Shown here: positions 33,866-42,564 of the stretch, one piece after another | How the letters are laid out: the number at the start of each line of letters is the position of its first letter | Numbering within the stretch: the first letter of the stretch is position 1 | Origin: Aphanothece sacrum FPU1 | GTDB taxonomy: Bacteria; Cyanobacteriota; Cyanobacteriia; Cyanobacteriales; Microcystaceae | Direction of reading: 5' to 3' | Length of the DNA stretch: 64,000 nt | Assembly (NCBI RefSeq): GCF_003864295.1 | Contig: NZ_BDQK01000017.1 | Coordinates: 248,001-312,000 of the forward strand | Notes under the pieces: generated by a model | What the model saw: the letters and a program-made list of their open reading frames with translations, nothing else | Told to the model about the DNA's origin: nothing | Databases searched by the model: none | Made by a program: the position numbers and the translations under genes

Positions 33866-34411
33866 TTTTTGAAATATTTGTTGAGGAGTTAAAATTAAAT
33901 TTGGCAATAAATCATCCCTTAAACTATCATCACTTTGTTTAGTTTGTGAGGTAGCATGTGGATAAAAAATAGTGATTTTTTTGATTTGAGTATCAATTAT
34001 CCAAACTCGATCAACTCCTGCTTTTAAATAAGCTTCTGCTTTTTCAGTAAGATCATTAAATGCTTGATCTGGTGAGATAATTTCTATGACTAATTCAGGA
34101 GGAATAGGACAAGCATCATCTTCTAACACAATATCCCCTAATTTCTCAAAAGACACATATAATAAATCAGGAATTGGACACCAATCTTTGCCATTCCTTT
34201 TTAAACGAATTGCCCATTCTATGCCTATTTCTCCTTTGTTTTGATTCCAATCTTCAAGGAGCATAAATAAGTGACCAGTAACACGAGAATGAGAGCGTTT
34301 AGGTGACATTTTTGGAAATAATTCTCCATCCAAATATTCGTAGTTTTCGTTAGATAGGGGAGATGAAAGAAATTCATCTAAGGTTAGTAAGATTTTTTTT
34401 TGTGTTTTCAT
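33851..34411 (-). CDS. Uma2 family nuclease (DUF820)
   Basis: The 186-residue protein shows LTLDEFLSSPLSNENYEYLDGEL, KMSPKRSHSRVTGHL, PIPDLLYVSFE and ELVIEIISPDQAFNDLTEKAEAYLKAGVDRVW in family order (active-site Asp in PDLLYV, Glu in VIEIISP). PD-(D/E)XK fold; biological role unknown. Its last codons and stop lie in a dispersed repeat, suggesting that the 3' end was redefined by the repeat. Start ATG 34411. Confidence 0.87.
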   Translation of the reverse strand: MKTQKKILLTLDEFLSSPLSNENYEYLDGELFPKMSPKRSHSRVTGHLFMLLEDWNQNKGEIGIEWAIRLKRNGKDWCPIPDLLYVSFEKLGDIVLEDDACPIPPELVIEIISPDQAFNDLTEKAEAYLKAGVDRVWIIDTQIKKITIFYPHATSQTKQSDDSLRDDLLPNLILTPQQIFQKAGLI

Positions 34412-34542
34412 AAAGTATTTATTCCTATTATTTAATATGAATTATTGATTACCCTAAATCTCCATTAAAAAGGGGGACTTCAAATTGGATATGTAGCCAA
34501 TATTTTAAATAAGAGATTGAACTAAAATTCGCATTAAAATAT

Positions 34543-35085
34543 CTAAATCATCAGGAACTCTTCATCATTGTGACGATAAACTTCTGCTAAAATCATAGCA
34601 GTTTTTCCTTCATATCCATTACCTGATAAACTATAACGAGCAATTTCTTTATTATTTCTAGAGTCCACTAACCGCACAAAAGCATTCTTAACTTGTGAAA
34701 AGTCTTGATTACGGTTAACACAGTCGTAAATGGTAACAACAAAAACCAGTTTAGTAATGTTGTTAGGAATATTAGTTAATTCCACTAAAACTTGTTCATC
34801 GTCTCCTTCTCCTGCACCTGTTAAATTATCCCCTAAATGAGTAATTGCTCCTGATTTATGACGCAAATTACCAAAGTAAACAACATCAGAATTACTGTTT
34901 AATTTTCCTTCTTGATTAAGACATAAAACAGAGGCATCTAAGTCAAATTCATGGGGTTTTAATAATCCCAATAAACCCCCTAATCCTTCTGCGACATCCC
35001 AACCTAAACCCCCCATCAAATTGGTTAAATTAGGTGCTTCTTTTTTTAAAGAAATTCGTTGTCCTTTTTGCAGATTAATGGCCAT
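34543..35085 (-). CDS. TerD family protein
   Basis: The 180-residue protein has the TerD/stress-protein fold: LQKGQRISLKKEAPNL, FDLDASVLCL, HLGDNLTGAGEGDDEQVLV (acidic loops that bind calcium) and TKLVFVVTIYDCVNR. TerD proteins act in tellurite, phage and stress resistance with membrane-associated partners. It is last in a three-gene minus-strand operon, 10 bases after a second TerD gene. Start ATG 35085. Confidence 0.92.
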   Translation of the reverse strand: MAINLQKGQRISLKKEAPNLTNLMGGLGWDVAEGLGGLLGLLKPHEFDLDASVLCLNQEGKLNSNSDVVYFGNLRHKSGAITHLGDNLTGAGEGDDEQVLVELTNIPNNITKLVFVVTIYDCVNRNQDFSQVKNAFVRLVDSRNNKEIARYSLSGNGYEGKTAMILAEVYRHNDEEFLMI

Positions 35086-35095
35086 TTCTTTTCCC

Positions 35096-35674
35096 TTATT
35101 TATAGTAACGATTAAGAATCGCTTGTAATCCCCCTTGATAACCTGAACCTACTGCACTCATGCGCCATTCTCCATCTTTTCGATAAATCTCTGTGACAAT
35201 TAATGCAGTTTCAATTGAATAATCTTCCATTAAATCGTAGCGTAATACTTCTTGTTTTGTTTTTACATCTACTAATCTAACAAAAGAATTTTCAATTTGA
35301 CCAAAGCTTTGTCCTCTTTGATCCGCATCATGAATTGTAACGACAAATACGAGTTTTTTAACATCCGCAGGAACTTTGGTAAAATTGACTAAAATAACTT
35401 CGTCGTCTCCTTCTCCTGCTCCTGTTAAATTATCTCCCATGTGTTCAACACAATGAGCCGGATCGGGACTCTTTAAGTTATTATAGAAGATCATGTGACT
35501 ATCAGAAATTAGTTTCTCATTTTCTCCTAACATAAAGACAGAAACATCTAGGTCATAATCTTTGCCAGTGTCTACTTTTTTCACATCCCATCCTAACCCA
35601 ACAAATGCAGCTTCTAGTCCAGGATAAACTTTATCTAGTGAAATTCTTTGTCCTTTAGTTAATGAAATTGCCAT
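35096..35674 (-). CDS. TerD family protein (second paralogue)
   Basis: The 192-residue protein has the same fold and order of motifs as its neighbour: LTKGQRISLDKVYPGL, YDLDVSVFMLGENEKL, HMGDNLTGAGEGDDEVILV and KLVFVVTIHDADQRGQS. Both metal loops are intact. The two paralogues may form mixed assemblies, as TerD/TerE/TerZ do. Start ATG 35674, middle gene of the operon. Classical terB and terC are not seen nearby. Confidence 0.92.
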   Translation of the reverse strand: MAISLTKGQRISLDKVYPGLEAAFVGLGWDVKKVDTGKDYDLDVSVFMLGENEKLISDSHMIFYNNLKSPDPAHCVEHMGDNLTGAGEGDDEVILVNFTKVPADVKKLVFVVTIHDADQRGQSFGQIENSFVRLVDVKTKQEVLRYDLMEDYSIETALIVTEIYRKDGEWRMSAVGSGYQGGLQAILNRYYK

Positions 35675-35727
35675 TAAAATTTTACCTCCATTGTTTGTTT
35701 CGTTTGTTGAGAAAATATTTAATTTAA

Positions 35728-36246
35728 TTATCCCGTATTTTCAACTATTGCTAAATAGTCTAAGGCAGCTTCTAGTTTAGAGGGATAAGTTCGAGCAAAT
35801 TCTTCAAACCATAGTCCTTCTTCTGAATAAATATCAAGATCAGCTAACCATTGTTGTGCTTTGCGAGTTAGTAATTTTTTTTGTTGCTGTCTCCTTTGTT
35901 CCGCATAACGGATTTCTTCCTGATTATGTTGTTTTAATTGTTGATCTTCTGTTTCTTTCTGAATTTGACGATTTTTCTTGATATTTTCTAAGATTTTTTC
36001 ACTATCGGCAAAAATATTCTGATTTCTGTTTTTTTGTTTATTGATCTCAAAATCAACCGTAACAGAATCTTTTTTTTGTTTAAATTCAGACTTGATACTT
36101 TCCAATAGATCATTACTAGAATTATGGGATAATTCTCTATGAGATTTTAAGGTTTGTTTGCCTTTCTCATGTTGACTTTGATAATTAGATTTTACTTGAC
36201 TTAGTAAACTATCTAAGTTCAATTTATCGCCTGATGAATTTGCCAT
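35728..36246 (-). CDS. Slr1339-like salt-stress protein
   Basis: About 172 residues from ATG 36246 (MANSSGDKLNLDSLLSQVK); a 20-residue upstream extension is hydrophobic and lacks support. The middle is a charged coiled coil. The C-terminus LTRKAQQWLADLDIYSEEGL, then WFEEFARTYPSKLEAALDYL, is the conserved end of a cyanobacterial family I associate with Slr1339 and TerD operons. Soluble. It is first in the operon with the two TerD genes. Family name is from memory. Confidence 0.65.
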   Translation of the reverse strand: MANSSGDKLNLDSLLSQVKSNYQSQHEKGKQTLKSHRELSHNSSNDLLESIKSEFKQKKDSVTVDFEINKQKNRNQNIFADSEKILENIKKNRQIQKETEDQQLKQHNQEEIRYAEQRRQQQKKLLTRKAQQWLADLDIYSEEGLWFEEFARTYPSKLEAALDYLAIVENTG

Positions 36247-36460
36247 TGTTAAAAAAGTTAAATTGACAAATATAGGAGTAATAAGACCCCAATAAATTGG
36301 GAGCAAAGTAAGATTGCCTTCTTGTTATTATTATGACAGATTCATGGGTCTTTTGTCACCTAACGGTAAGTAACGTTTTGTTTACTATTAGGAAATAGGG
36401 AATAGGCAATAGGTAATTTAGGCAATAGTAATTCATAATTTATAATTTATAATTCATAAA

Positions 36461-36536
36461 GGTGGACTTCGTTTTTATAGGATAAGGCTTTAGCCTTTTA
36501 TTAATTGTTAGTTTAGCATAGTAAGTCCGGTAGAAC
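36461..36536. repeat. GGTGGACTTCG-type dispersed repeat
   Basis: The copy reads GGTGGACTTCGTTTTTATAG, then AAGGCTTTAGCCTTTTATTA and ends AAGTCCGGTAGAACCA. Copies near 33792 and 55963 share the layout. It directly precedes a heptamer array, and together they fill most of the 373 bases between the Slr1339-like gene and the acetyltransferase; the rest (36307-36460) has AATAGG and AATTTATA runs only. Confidence 0.6.
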
Positions 36537-36641
36537 CATAATTCATAATTCATAATTCATAATTCATAATTCATAATTCATAATTCATAATTCATAATTC
36601 ATAATTCATAATTCATAATTCATAATTCATAATTCATAATT
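36537..36641. repeat. 15 perfect tandem CATAATT heptamers
   Basis: 105 bases consist of 15 identical 7-bp units. On the minus strand the array reads AATTATG repeatedly; because 7 is not a multiple of 3, any frame entering it meets TGA within 21 bases. The acetyltransferase frame enters at 36641 and stops at 36620, so its last codons are repeat-derived. The array length should vary by slippage between strains. Confidence 0.95.
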
Positions 36642-37219
36642 CTTTGATGATGGGGACGACAGGGAGTCCCCCAAGCAACTTGTGCGTGAGGAATATTACT
36701 AAAGACACTACTACGGGCCCCAATGACCGTATTTGCTCCAATTTGTACCCCAGGAGCAATAAAACAGTCTGCGGCTATCCAAACCCCATTACCAATAATA
36801 ATTGGTTTGACGATTAAACCAAAGGCTTGATCTTGATTATTATGACTTCCTGTACACAGATAGGATTTTTGGGAAATGACAGATTGAGTGCCAATTTTTA
36901 TGGTATCTAAACTATAGAAAATCACATCATCTCCAATCCAAGTATAATCACCAATTTCTACTTTCCAGGGATAGGTAAAACGAGCGGTGGGACGAATAGT
37001 TACTTTGTTGCCAATTTTACCCCCAAAACAACGCAATAACCAACAACGAAACCTATGAGCATTATGTAAACTTAAGGGAAAGGCGATAGATTGAACTAAC
37101 CACCAAAAAAGAATATACCATCCAGGACGACCTCGATCAAACCAAGACTGATCATATTGTCTTAAATCAATCCAAGGAGGGGCATCTAGTATGGGTGTAG
37201 ACGGGGGTAATGGTTCCAT
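36620..37219 (-). CDS. WcaF/HpsU-like hexapeptide-repeat acetyltransferase
   Basis: The 199-residue protein has a hydrophobic helix (ILFWWLVQSIAFPLSLHNA) and then a left-handed beta helix: KVTIRPTARFTYPWKVEIGD, YTWIGDDVIFYSLDTIKIG and GVWIAADCFIAPGVQIG. It transfers acetyl groups to an extracellular polysaccharide; the catalytic His is probably that of CTGSHNN. Its end RIMNYEL comes from the heptamer array. The start ATG 37219 overlaps the stop of the glycosyltransferase (TAATG), so the two are coupled. Confidence 0.85.
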   Translation of the reverse strand: MEPLPPSTPILDAPPWIDLRQYDQSWFDRGRPGWYILFWWLVQSIAFPLSLHNAHRFRCWLLRCFGGKIGNKVTIRPTARFTYPWKVEIGDYTWIGDDVIFYSLDTIKIGTQSVISQKSYLCTGSHNNQDQAFGLIVKPIIIGNGVWIAADCFIAPGVQIGANTVIGARSSVFSNIPHAQVAWGTPCRPHHQRIMNYEL

Positions 37220-38172
37220 TATTTACTAGCGTTAACTGGTTCAGGAATGGGAGTTACAGGAGGGATTTCAGACAGATGAGTGGGAACGTTTAATTGTCCA
37301 CCAAATTTTCGTAATTCATAAAGTTTTACCCCTATTTGATATTCATATTGACTCAATAAACGTCCGTAAATATAACCAGCTTGTCCGTCTAAAAAGCCTA
37401 AGCGAATGATATAAAATATGATAAATCGTAATAAAGGTTTTAAAGGTAATTTGACCCAAATTTTCTTCAGAAATCGTTTTCTTTGTACCGCATTACCAAA
37501 TAAATTAGAGCCAATAGTTCCGCTTTCATCATCTCCAGCAAGGATATTATAATAAACTCTGGCTTCCCAATTAGAATAACGATTATGTCGTTCCAACCAA
37601 TGATAAATATCTCGAAAATCGATGTGTAGCATATCATTTTTAAGATAGCCTACATTACCTTCTAAAATAACGTGTTCATGAACTTCATTATCTCCTGTGT
37701 TAGGTATATCTTCAGTATGAAGATTTTCGTAACGTCCTAATTCATGGCGAAATAAACGTAAATTCCAGTCAGGATATTTTCCCCCATAACGAATCCATTT
37801 ACCCAGGAAAAATACCTTACGATTGAGATAATAACCGTTGTAATCTTGATTCTCGATAGCGATCGCAATTTCGTCCCATAGTTCAGTAGTAATGCGTTCA
37901 TCACAGTCTACAATTAAGACCCAATCATTACGAAATGGTAGATTATCTAAAGACCAATTTTTTTTCTTAGGCCAGCGTCCATTAAACTGAAATTGAAGCA
38001 CTTTGGCCCCATATTGTTCACAAATTTCAATTGAACGATCGCTACTTTGAGAATCTACCACAAAAACTTCATCAGCCCTAGCGACACTTTCCAAACAAGC
38101 AGGTAAGTTAAGTTCTTCATTTTTGGCAGGAATGAGAACTGAGACGGGGATTTTAGCTGTCATTTTCGACAT
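37219..38172 (-). CDS. Glycosyltransferase family 2 (WaaE/KdtX-like)
   Basis: The 317-residue enzyme has the GT-A core: VSVLIPAKNEELNLPACLES, VFVVDSQSSDRS, the DWVLIVDCDERI metal motif (DxD) and a lipid-carrier-side helix ending IIFYIIRLGFLDGQAGY. It transfers a sugar in polysaccharide or lipopolysaccharide synthesis. Coupled to the acetyltransferase by a TAATG overlap; similar pairs occur in cyanobacterial hormogonium-polysaccharide clusters. Start ATG 38172 or the ATG three codons later. Confidence 0.88.
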   Translation of the reverse strand: MSKMTAKIPVSVLIPAKNEELNLPACLESVARADEVFVVDSQSSDRSIEICEQYGAKVLQFQFNGRWPKKKNWSLDNLPFRNDWVLIVDCDERITTELWDEIAIAIENQDYNGYYLNRKVFFLGKWIRYGGKYPDWNLRLFRHELGRYENLHTEDIPNTGDNEVHEHVILEGNVGYLKNDMLHIDFRDIYHWLERHNRYSNWEARVYYNILAGDDESGTIGSNLFGNAVQRKRFLKKIWVKLPLKPLLRFIIFYIIRLGFLDGQAGYIYGRLLSQYEYQIGVKLYELRKFGGQLNVPTHLSEIPPVTPIPEPVNASK

Positions 38173-38297
38173 TATTATTATTAGGGATTCGGTGGTTAAA
38201 CTTGAATTAGAGTCTTAAGAGGGACAATTTAGGACATTGTTACCCATTAACTCAAGAAACTAGGACATCATCTTGTTTACTATAGTAATAAATCTTA

Positions 38298-38870
38298 ATG
38301 CTTTACGATAGATCTAACACAGGGCAAATTATTTTAGTCACAGGGGCAGCCCGTTCGGGAAAAAGCGAGTGGGCTGAAAGTTTAGCCCAAAAATCAGGTA
38401 AATCAGTCATTTATGTGGCAACTGCCTTAGAAAATGCTGATGATCCCGAATGGCAGGCCCGGTTAGAAAAACACCGTCGCCGCCGTCCTGCCCAGTGGCA
38501 GACTCTCTGGGTTCCCTACACCCTCTGTAACACCCTTTCTGAGATCTTACCTCCCCATTGTTTATTAATTGATTCATTGGGAACTTGGGTGGCTAATGGA
38601 CTCGATCAAGATGAGATGACTTGGGAACAGACAACGACCCAATTAATTAATAGTTTAACTCAAGCGCGGGTAGATGTAATTTTAGTGGGGGAAGAAACGG
38701 GATGGGGAGTGGTTCCTGCTTATCCCTTGGGGCGAACTTTCCGCGATCGCTTAGGTCATCTGATCCGACAAATAGGAGGAATAGCGGATGAGGTTTACTT
38801 AGTGACAGGAGGATATGCTCTTAATGTTAGCTGTTTAGGAGAAAAATTAGGAACAACCTTTAACAACTAA
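38298..38870 (+). CDS. cobU: Adenosylcobinamide kinase / guanylyltransferase
   Basis: The 190-residue bifunctional enzyme phosphorylates adenosylcobinamide and adds GMP in cobalamin synthesis. P-loop GAARSGKS (16-23), YVATALENADDPEWQ, the RHRRRRP-like basic segment and LLIDSLGTWVANGL with VGEETGWGVVP are typical. Start ATG 38298. No cobalamin riboswitch was recognised upstream. Cyanobacteria use pseudocobalamin, which is the probable product pathway. Confidence 0.94.
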   Translation: MLYDRSNTGQIILVTGAARSGKSEWAESLAQKSGKSVIYVATALENADDPEWQARLEKHRRRRPAQWQTLWVPYTLCNTLSEILPPHCLLIDSLGTWVANGLDQDEMTWEQTTTQLINSLTQARVDVILVGEETGWGVVPAYPLGRTFRDRLGHLIRQIGGIADEVYLVTGGYALNVSCLGEKLGTTFNN

Positions 38871-38877
38871 ATAATTC

Positions 38878-39066
38878 TTATGGCAAAATCTCAAAACTTT
38901 CACAATGTTTAGGTCTAAATAATCTAAAATCTCGTTGATCTAATGTTAGTATATAGCGTTTCTCAGACTCATGAGGTACAGTGACAGCGATAGCTAAATC
39001 CAACAACGATCGCCAAATCCAAACAGCGATCGCCGCCGGACTAGAAATAGTACCCCTATCGATTCT
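38878..39066 (-). pseudogene. C-terminal relic of a PIN-domain toxin
   Basis: The minus strand encodes, with no start codon, DLAIAVTVPHESEKRYILTL and DQRDFRLFRPKHCESFEIL before a stop. This matches the end of VapC-type PIN proteins (ILT-DxRDF-RP). Upstream of it the frame meets a TAG at 39067-39069. An upstream stretch repeats AACAGCGATCGCC and AACAACGATCGCC, so decay included HIP1-rich duplication. No antitoxin was found. Confidence 0.6.
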
Positions 39067-39099
39067 CTACACTTGAAAAGTTTTATCATGGGGTATCAA

Positions 39100-40884
39100 T
39101 TAAGATGATCGAGAACGAACTCTGATTCTGTCGTTTTGACTCGATAAACAAGCTAATCCGATACATAGTAAAGCATTAACTCCTAAAAACCATCTAGAAA
39201 TGTCTACAGAGGGCATTAACCACACACTAGGAGACAATATAGCATGAACCGTTAAACAACTGGCTACACCCAAAGAAACCCCCACTGCAAACCATTTCCA
39301 ACTACGATGACCTAATAATAAGGCAATCAAAGCAAAAGGAATCAAAACACTCGCTAAAAAAGGATTCAAGAAAGAGGTTCCTTGAATAGAATTAGCTAAT
39401 TCTGGTAAAGAACTCCCCATGACCCGAAAAGGCCATTGAGGTAAGTCAAAAACATAGATTCCTTCCAAGAAAAATAAACCCGAACTCCCTAAAATTAGCC
39501 CCCAGTTAAAAGGTGAACCCCATTGAAAAGGGAAATAAAATCGTAACAACAAAGCCAACAAATAAGAACCTAAAACCATCAAAACTTTAGGGAATAAAGC
39601 CACGGCCCCACCATCAATCCAAAAACGGGGATTTAGGTAGCCATTATCCCGTAACCACCGGAAAAAATCACGAAAGCTAACTTGTCCTTTTTGGGCTAAT
39701 TTAACCCCTTCACCCGCATCTAATTGTCCGGCCCCATAATGGTTAAAAGGGTCTTCTTGCACCTTACGGGCTGATTGTTGCAGAATACCTAAGACTTCGT
39801 TAGGATCTGAGATACCAGATGCTTTAATTAAAGCTGCTACTCCAGCCACATGGGGGGCCGCCATACTGGTTCCCTGAAAACCCATCAAGATAGACTCTCC
39901 GGTTTTCGGGTTAATAGTTTCTTGGATAATTTTACCGGAATCACTGCCCCCTGGTGCCGCAATATCCACTCCGGCCCCATAATTAGAATAAGGGGCTTTT
40001 TTGCCTGCCGCATCCAAAGCTGAAACACTAATCACTTTAGGATAACGGGCCGGATAACCCGCCGCATTTTGGTTAGAATTACCGGCCGCAGCTACAATGA
40101 CTACACCCTTACCATAAGCATAGTCAATAGCATCTTTCATGACCTGACTTTCTCCTCCACCCCCAAGACTCATATTAATGACATCAGCGTCATTATCAGC
40201 AGCAAAGCGAATAGCTTCGGCAATATCAGCTACCGTTCCTCCACCCCCGGCCGAAAGCACTTTGAGGGGCATAATTTTCGCTTGATAAGCAATACCTGCT
40301 ACCCCATAACCATTATTAGTAGATTCGGCAATGGTTCCGGCCACATGGGTTCCATGACCGTGATCATCAGAAGCATCGTTACGATCATTGACAAAATCAT
40401 AACCTGGCACAAAATCTGTCTCTTGTAAGTCTCGGACTCGACTCACTCCTGTATCAATGACAGCAACGGTTATATCTTTTCCTTTGGTTTCTTCCCATGC
40501 CCTTTCAATATTAATATTATGTAAGTTCCATTGTTTACTATATTCGGGGTCATTGGGGGCTTCTAAAGCTTTATAAATGTAATTCGGTTCGATGTATTCT
40601 AGGTATTGTTTAAGAGAGGAATTTTTCAAACGGTTCAGTAAGTTTTTGTCCCCTGAAACAGTGTAAATATGTTCATCAATTGAGAAAATACTATTAAGAC
40701 TGGCTGTTTTTTGATAATCTTTGGCGATCGCATCGAGTTGATCACTTAAGATAGTGGTGGAGACATCTTCTCGAAAATTGAGAATCACAGAGTCGTATTG
40801 TCCCTGAGTGGCTAAACCTTGAAAATTGGTGAGGGCGAACCATACCCCCACCATAAATAACATAAGGAATAAGAACTTTTTCAT
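39100..40884 (-). CDS. Subtilisin-like protease (S8) with C-terminal membrane domain
   Basis: The 594-residue protein has a signal sequence or anchor (1-22), an inhibitor-like prodomain (about 28-105), a peptidase domain with the triad D144 (AVIDTGV), H177 (GHGTHVAG) and S340 (GTSMAAPHVAG), oxyanion N269 (AAAGNS), and then about five hydrophobic segments (about 430-590). The active site should face the periplasm or lumen with the C-terminus in the membrane; membrane-tethered subtilases of this layout are uncommon. Start ATG 40884. Confidence 0.9.
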   Translation of the reverse strand: MKKFLFLMLFMVGVWFALTNFQGLATQGQYDSVILNFREDVSTTILSDQLDAIAKDYQKTASLNSIFSIDEHIYTVSGDKNLLNRLKNSSLKQYLEYIEPNYIYKALEAPNDPEYSKQWNLHNINIERAWEETKGKDITVAVIDTGVSRVRDLQETDFVPGYDFVNDRNDASDDHGHGTHVAGTIAESTNNGYGVAGIAYQAKIMPLKVLSAGGGGTVADIAEAIRFAADNDADVINMSLGGGGESQVMKDAIDYAYGKGVVIVAAAGNSNQNAAGYPARYPKVISVSALDAAGKKAPYSNYGAGVDIAAPGGSDSGKIIQETINPKTGESILMGFQGTSMAAPHVAGVAALIKASGISDPNEVLGILQQSARKVQEDPFNHYGAGQLDAGEGVKLAQKGQVSFRDFFRWLRDNGYLNPRFWIDGGAVALFPKVLMVLGSYLLALLLRFYFPFQWGSPFNWGLILGSSGLFFLEGIYVFDLPQWPFRVMGSSLPELANSIQGTSFLNPFLASVLIPFALIALLLGHRSWKWFAVGVSLGVASCLTVHAILSPSVWLMPSVDISRWFLGVNALLCIGLACLSSQNDRIRVRSRSS

Positions 40885-41214
40885 AGTCTATGGCCTTTAT
40901 CAGTAGGGCTGTTTGCTACCAGGATAGCTCATATTGCTTCCTTGCAGATAATACTCTTAAAAAAAAAGCAAGAATTTATGGTTTATTCTTTGACAAATTA
41001 GGGATAAAAATAAGGTATAATATTAATAAAAAGATAACCTGAGTTAATCTAATAAAGTAGTCAAATATACGGTTAAAAGACGACCGTACCTTTTAGACTT
41101 CATCAAGCTACCTTTGTCTTTATCGGTTAGGGGCAATCTCAAACCGTAACCCTAACAGTCTCACAAAAATTAAGAAATTCCCTCCTTGAAGAACGTCTAG
41201 CCAATTATTATCAG
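40885..41214. other. Divergent 330-bp promoter region
   Basis: Hexamers TTGACA (40990-40995) and TATAAT (41016-41021) lie in the plus direction but 20 bases apart, longer than the usual 17, so the promoter is uncertain. A 6-bp stem TACGGT/ACCGTA (41068-41088) followed by CCTTTT could be a leader hairpin of the DHH gene. Nothing else was recognised. Confidence 0.35.
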
Positions 41215-42456
41215 ATGAAATCAACGTTATTGTCACCAACTGGCCATAATCCCCCAGAAACAAAGTTGAACTCAACATTGACTAAAGTTGAGAACAATAA
41301 TGGAACTCATTCTAGTCCAGAGTTAAGCAATACTAATCAGCATGTTTCTTTGAGTAAATTAACTCAAAAACTGCAACAAACGTTAGAAGATCATCGGGGT
41401 GAACGACATATTGTGGTGATTCAGGATTTTCCTGATCCTGATGCTTTATCGAGTGCCTGGGCTTATCAATTAATTGCTCAAACTTATGACATTGAATGTG
41501 ATATTGTCTACGCAGGAACTCTTTCTCATCAAGAAAATATTGCCCTAGTTAGACTAACCGGATTACCCGCTAAACGTTGGAGTATTAATACTCTCAAAGA
41601 ACGAGATTTATCCATTTATCAAGGCTGTGTTTTAGTAGATAGTCAAGGTAATACCAGTCAATTAATGCCCTTGGTAAAACAAGCTAAAATTCCTATTGTT
41701 ATTGTTATTGATCATCATAATCCTCAAGGAAATATCAAGGCTGAATTTATAGATTTGCGTCCAAAAATTAGAGCAACGGCCACTATATTAACTCAATATT
41801 TACAAGCAGGATTATTAGAGTTTAATAGTAATAATCCTATTCATATTAAATGTGCCACCGCTTTAATGCACGGTATTCGCTCTGATACTAATAATTTACT
41901 CCAAGCTCAAGAAGAAGATTTACTGGCCGCGGCTTATTTGTCACGGATCTATGACTGTCAATTACTTAACGCCGTGTTACAATCAGCGCGCTCGCGTCGT
42001 GTTATGGATGTGATTGAGCGATCGCTCAAAAACCGTATGATTCAAAACAATTTTTCCATAGCAGGAGTGGGTTACTTACGGTATGAAGATCGAGATGCTA
42101 TCCCGCAAGCGGCTGATTTTTTGGTCACAGAAGAAAATATACATACTGCTGTAGTTTACGGAATTATACACGATCAAGATAATGATATCGAAGTGGTGAT
42201 CGGTTCCCTACGCACTAATAAGCTGACCTTAGATCCCGATGAATTTCTTAAAGAAGCCTTGGGCAAAGACGCGCAAGGACGTTACTATGGAGGAGGACGA
42301 GAAATGGCAGGCGGATTTGAAATTGCTATGGGGTTTTTAGGGGGAAGTAACGACAGCAGCGACTATACTAAGCTTAAATGGGAAGTTTTCGATGCTCAGA
42401 TTAAGCAAAAACTTCTAAGACTTGTCAACCCTGATACTCAAGTCATCCGCACTTAA
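41215..42456 (+). CDS. DHH family phosphoesterase
   Basis: The 413-residue protein has an Asn/Ser/Thr-rich N-terminal tail (1-55), then the DHH domain: IVVIQDFPDPDALSSAWAY (motif I), GCVLVDSQGN (motif II) and VIVIDHHNPQG (motif III), followed by the DHHA1-like substrate domain (GRYYGGGREMAGGFEI). Such proteins act on nanoRNA, pAp or cyclic dinucleotides; cyanobacterial members of this length are often pAp-phosphatase or nanoRNase-like. Start ATG 41215; the tail makes a later start possible. A terminator follows. Confidence 0.87.
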   Translation: MKSTLLSPTGHNPPETKLNSTLTKVENNNGTHSSPELSNTNQHVSLSKLTQKLQQTLEDHRGERHIVVIQDFPDPDALSSAWAYQLIAQTYDIECDIVYAGTLSHQENIALVRLTGLPAKRWSINTLKERDLSIYQGCVLVDSQGNTSQLMPLVKQAKIPIVIVIDHHNPQGNIKAEFIDLRPKIRATATILTQYLQAGLLEFNSNNPIHIKCATALMHGIRSDTNNLLQAQEEDLLAAAYLSRIYDCQLLNAVLQSARSRRVMDVIERSLKNRMIQNNFSIAGVGYLRYEDRDAIPQAADFLVTEENIHTAVVYGIIHDQDNDIEVVIGSLRTNKLTLDPDEFLKEALGKDAQGRYYGGGREMAGGFEIAMGFLGGSNDSSDYTKLKWEVFDAQIKQKLLRLVNPDTQVIRT

Positions 42457-42508
42457 GTTAGTCTCCTTTCAGTGACAAACAAGTATTCTTACTAAGGTAT
42501 CATTAATT

Positions 42509-42533
42509 GACCCCTGTAACTTAGGGGTCTTTT
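42509..42533 (+). terminator. Intrinsic terminator of the DHH gene
   Basis: GACCCCT and AGGGGTC form a perfect 7-bp stem around GTAACTT, followed by TTTT. It lies 53 bases after the stop codon and faces the convergent cysK gene. Confidence 0.8.
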
Positions 42534-42564
42534 AATCGGTAGAATAAAACCGTGCAGATAAATG

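Noticed and set aside
36537-36641. Heptamer array considered as CRISPR
   Set aside because: Units are 7 bp with no spacers; it is a simple tandem repeat.
38173-38297. Cobalamin riboswitch before cobU
   Set aside because: The gap is short (125 bases) and no B12-box or matching stems were seen.
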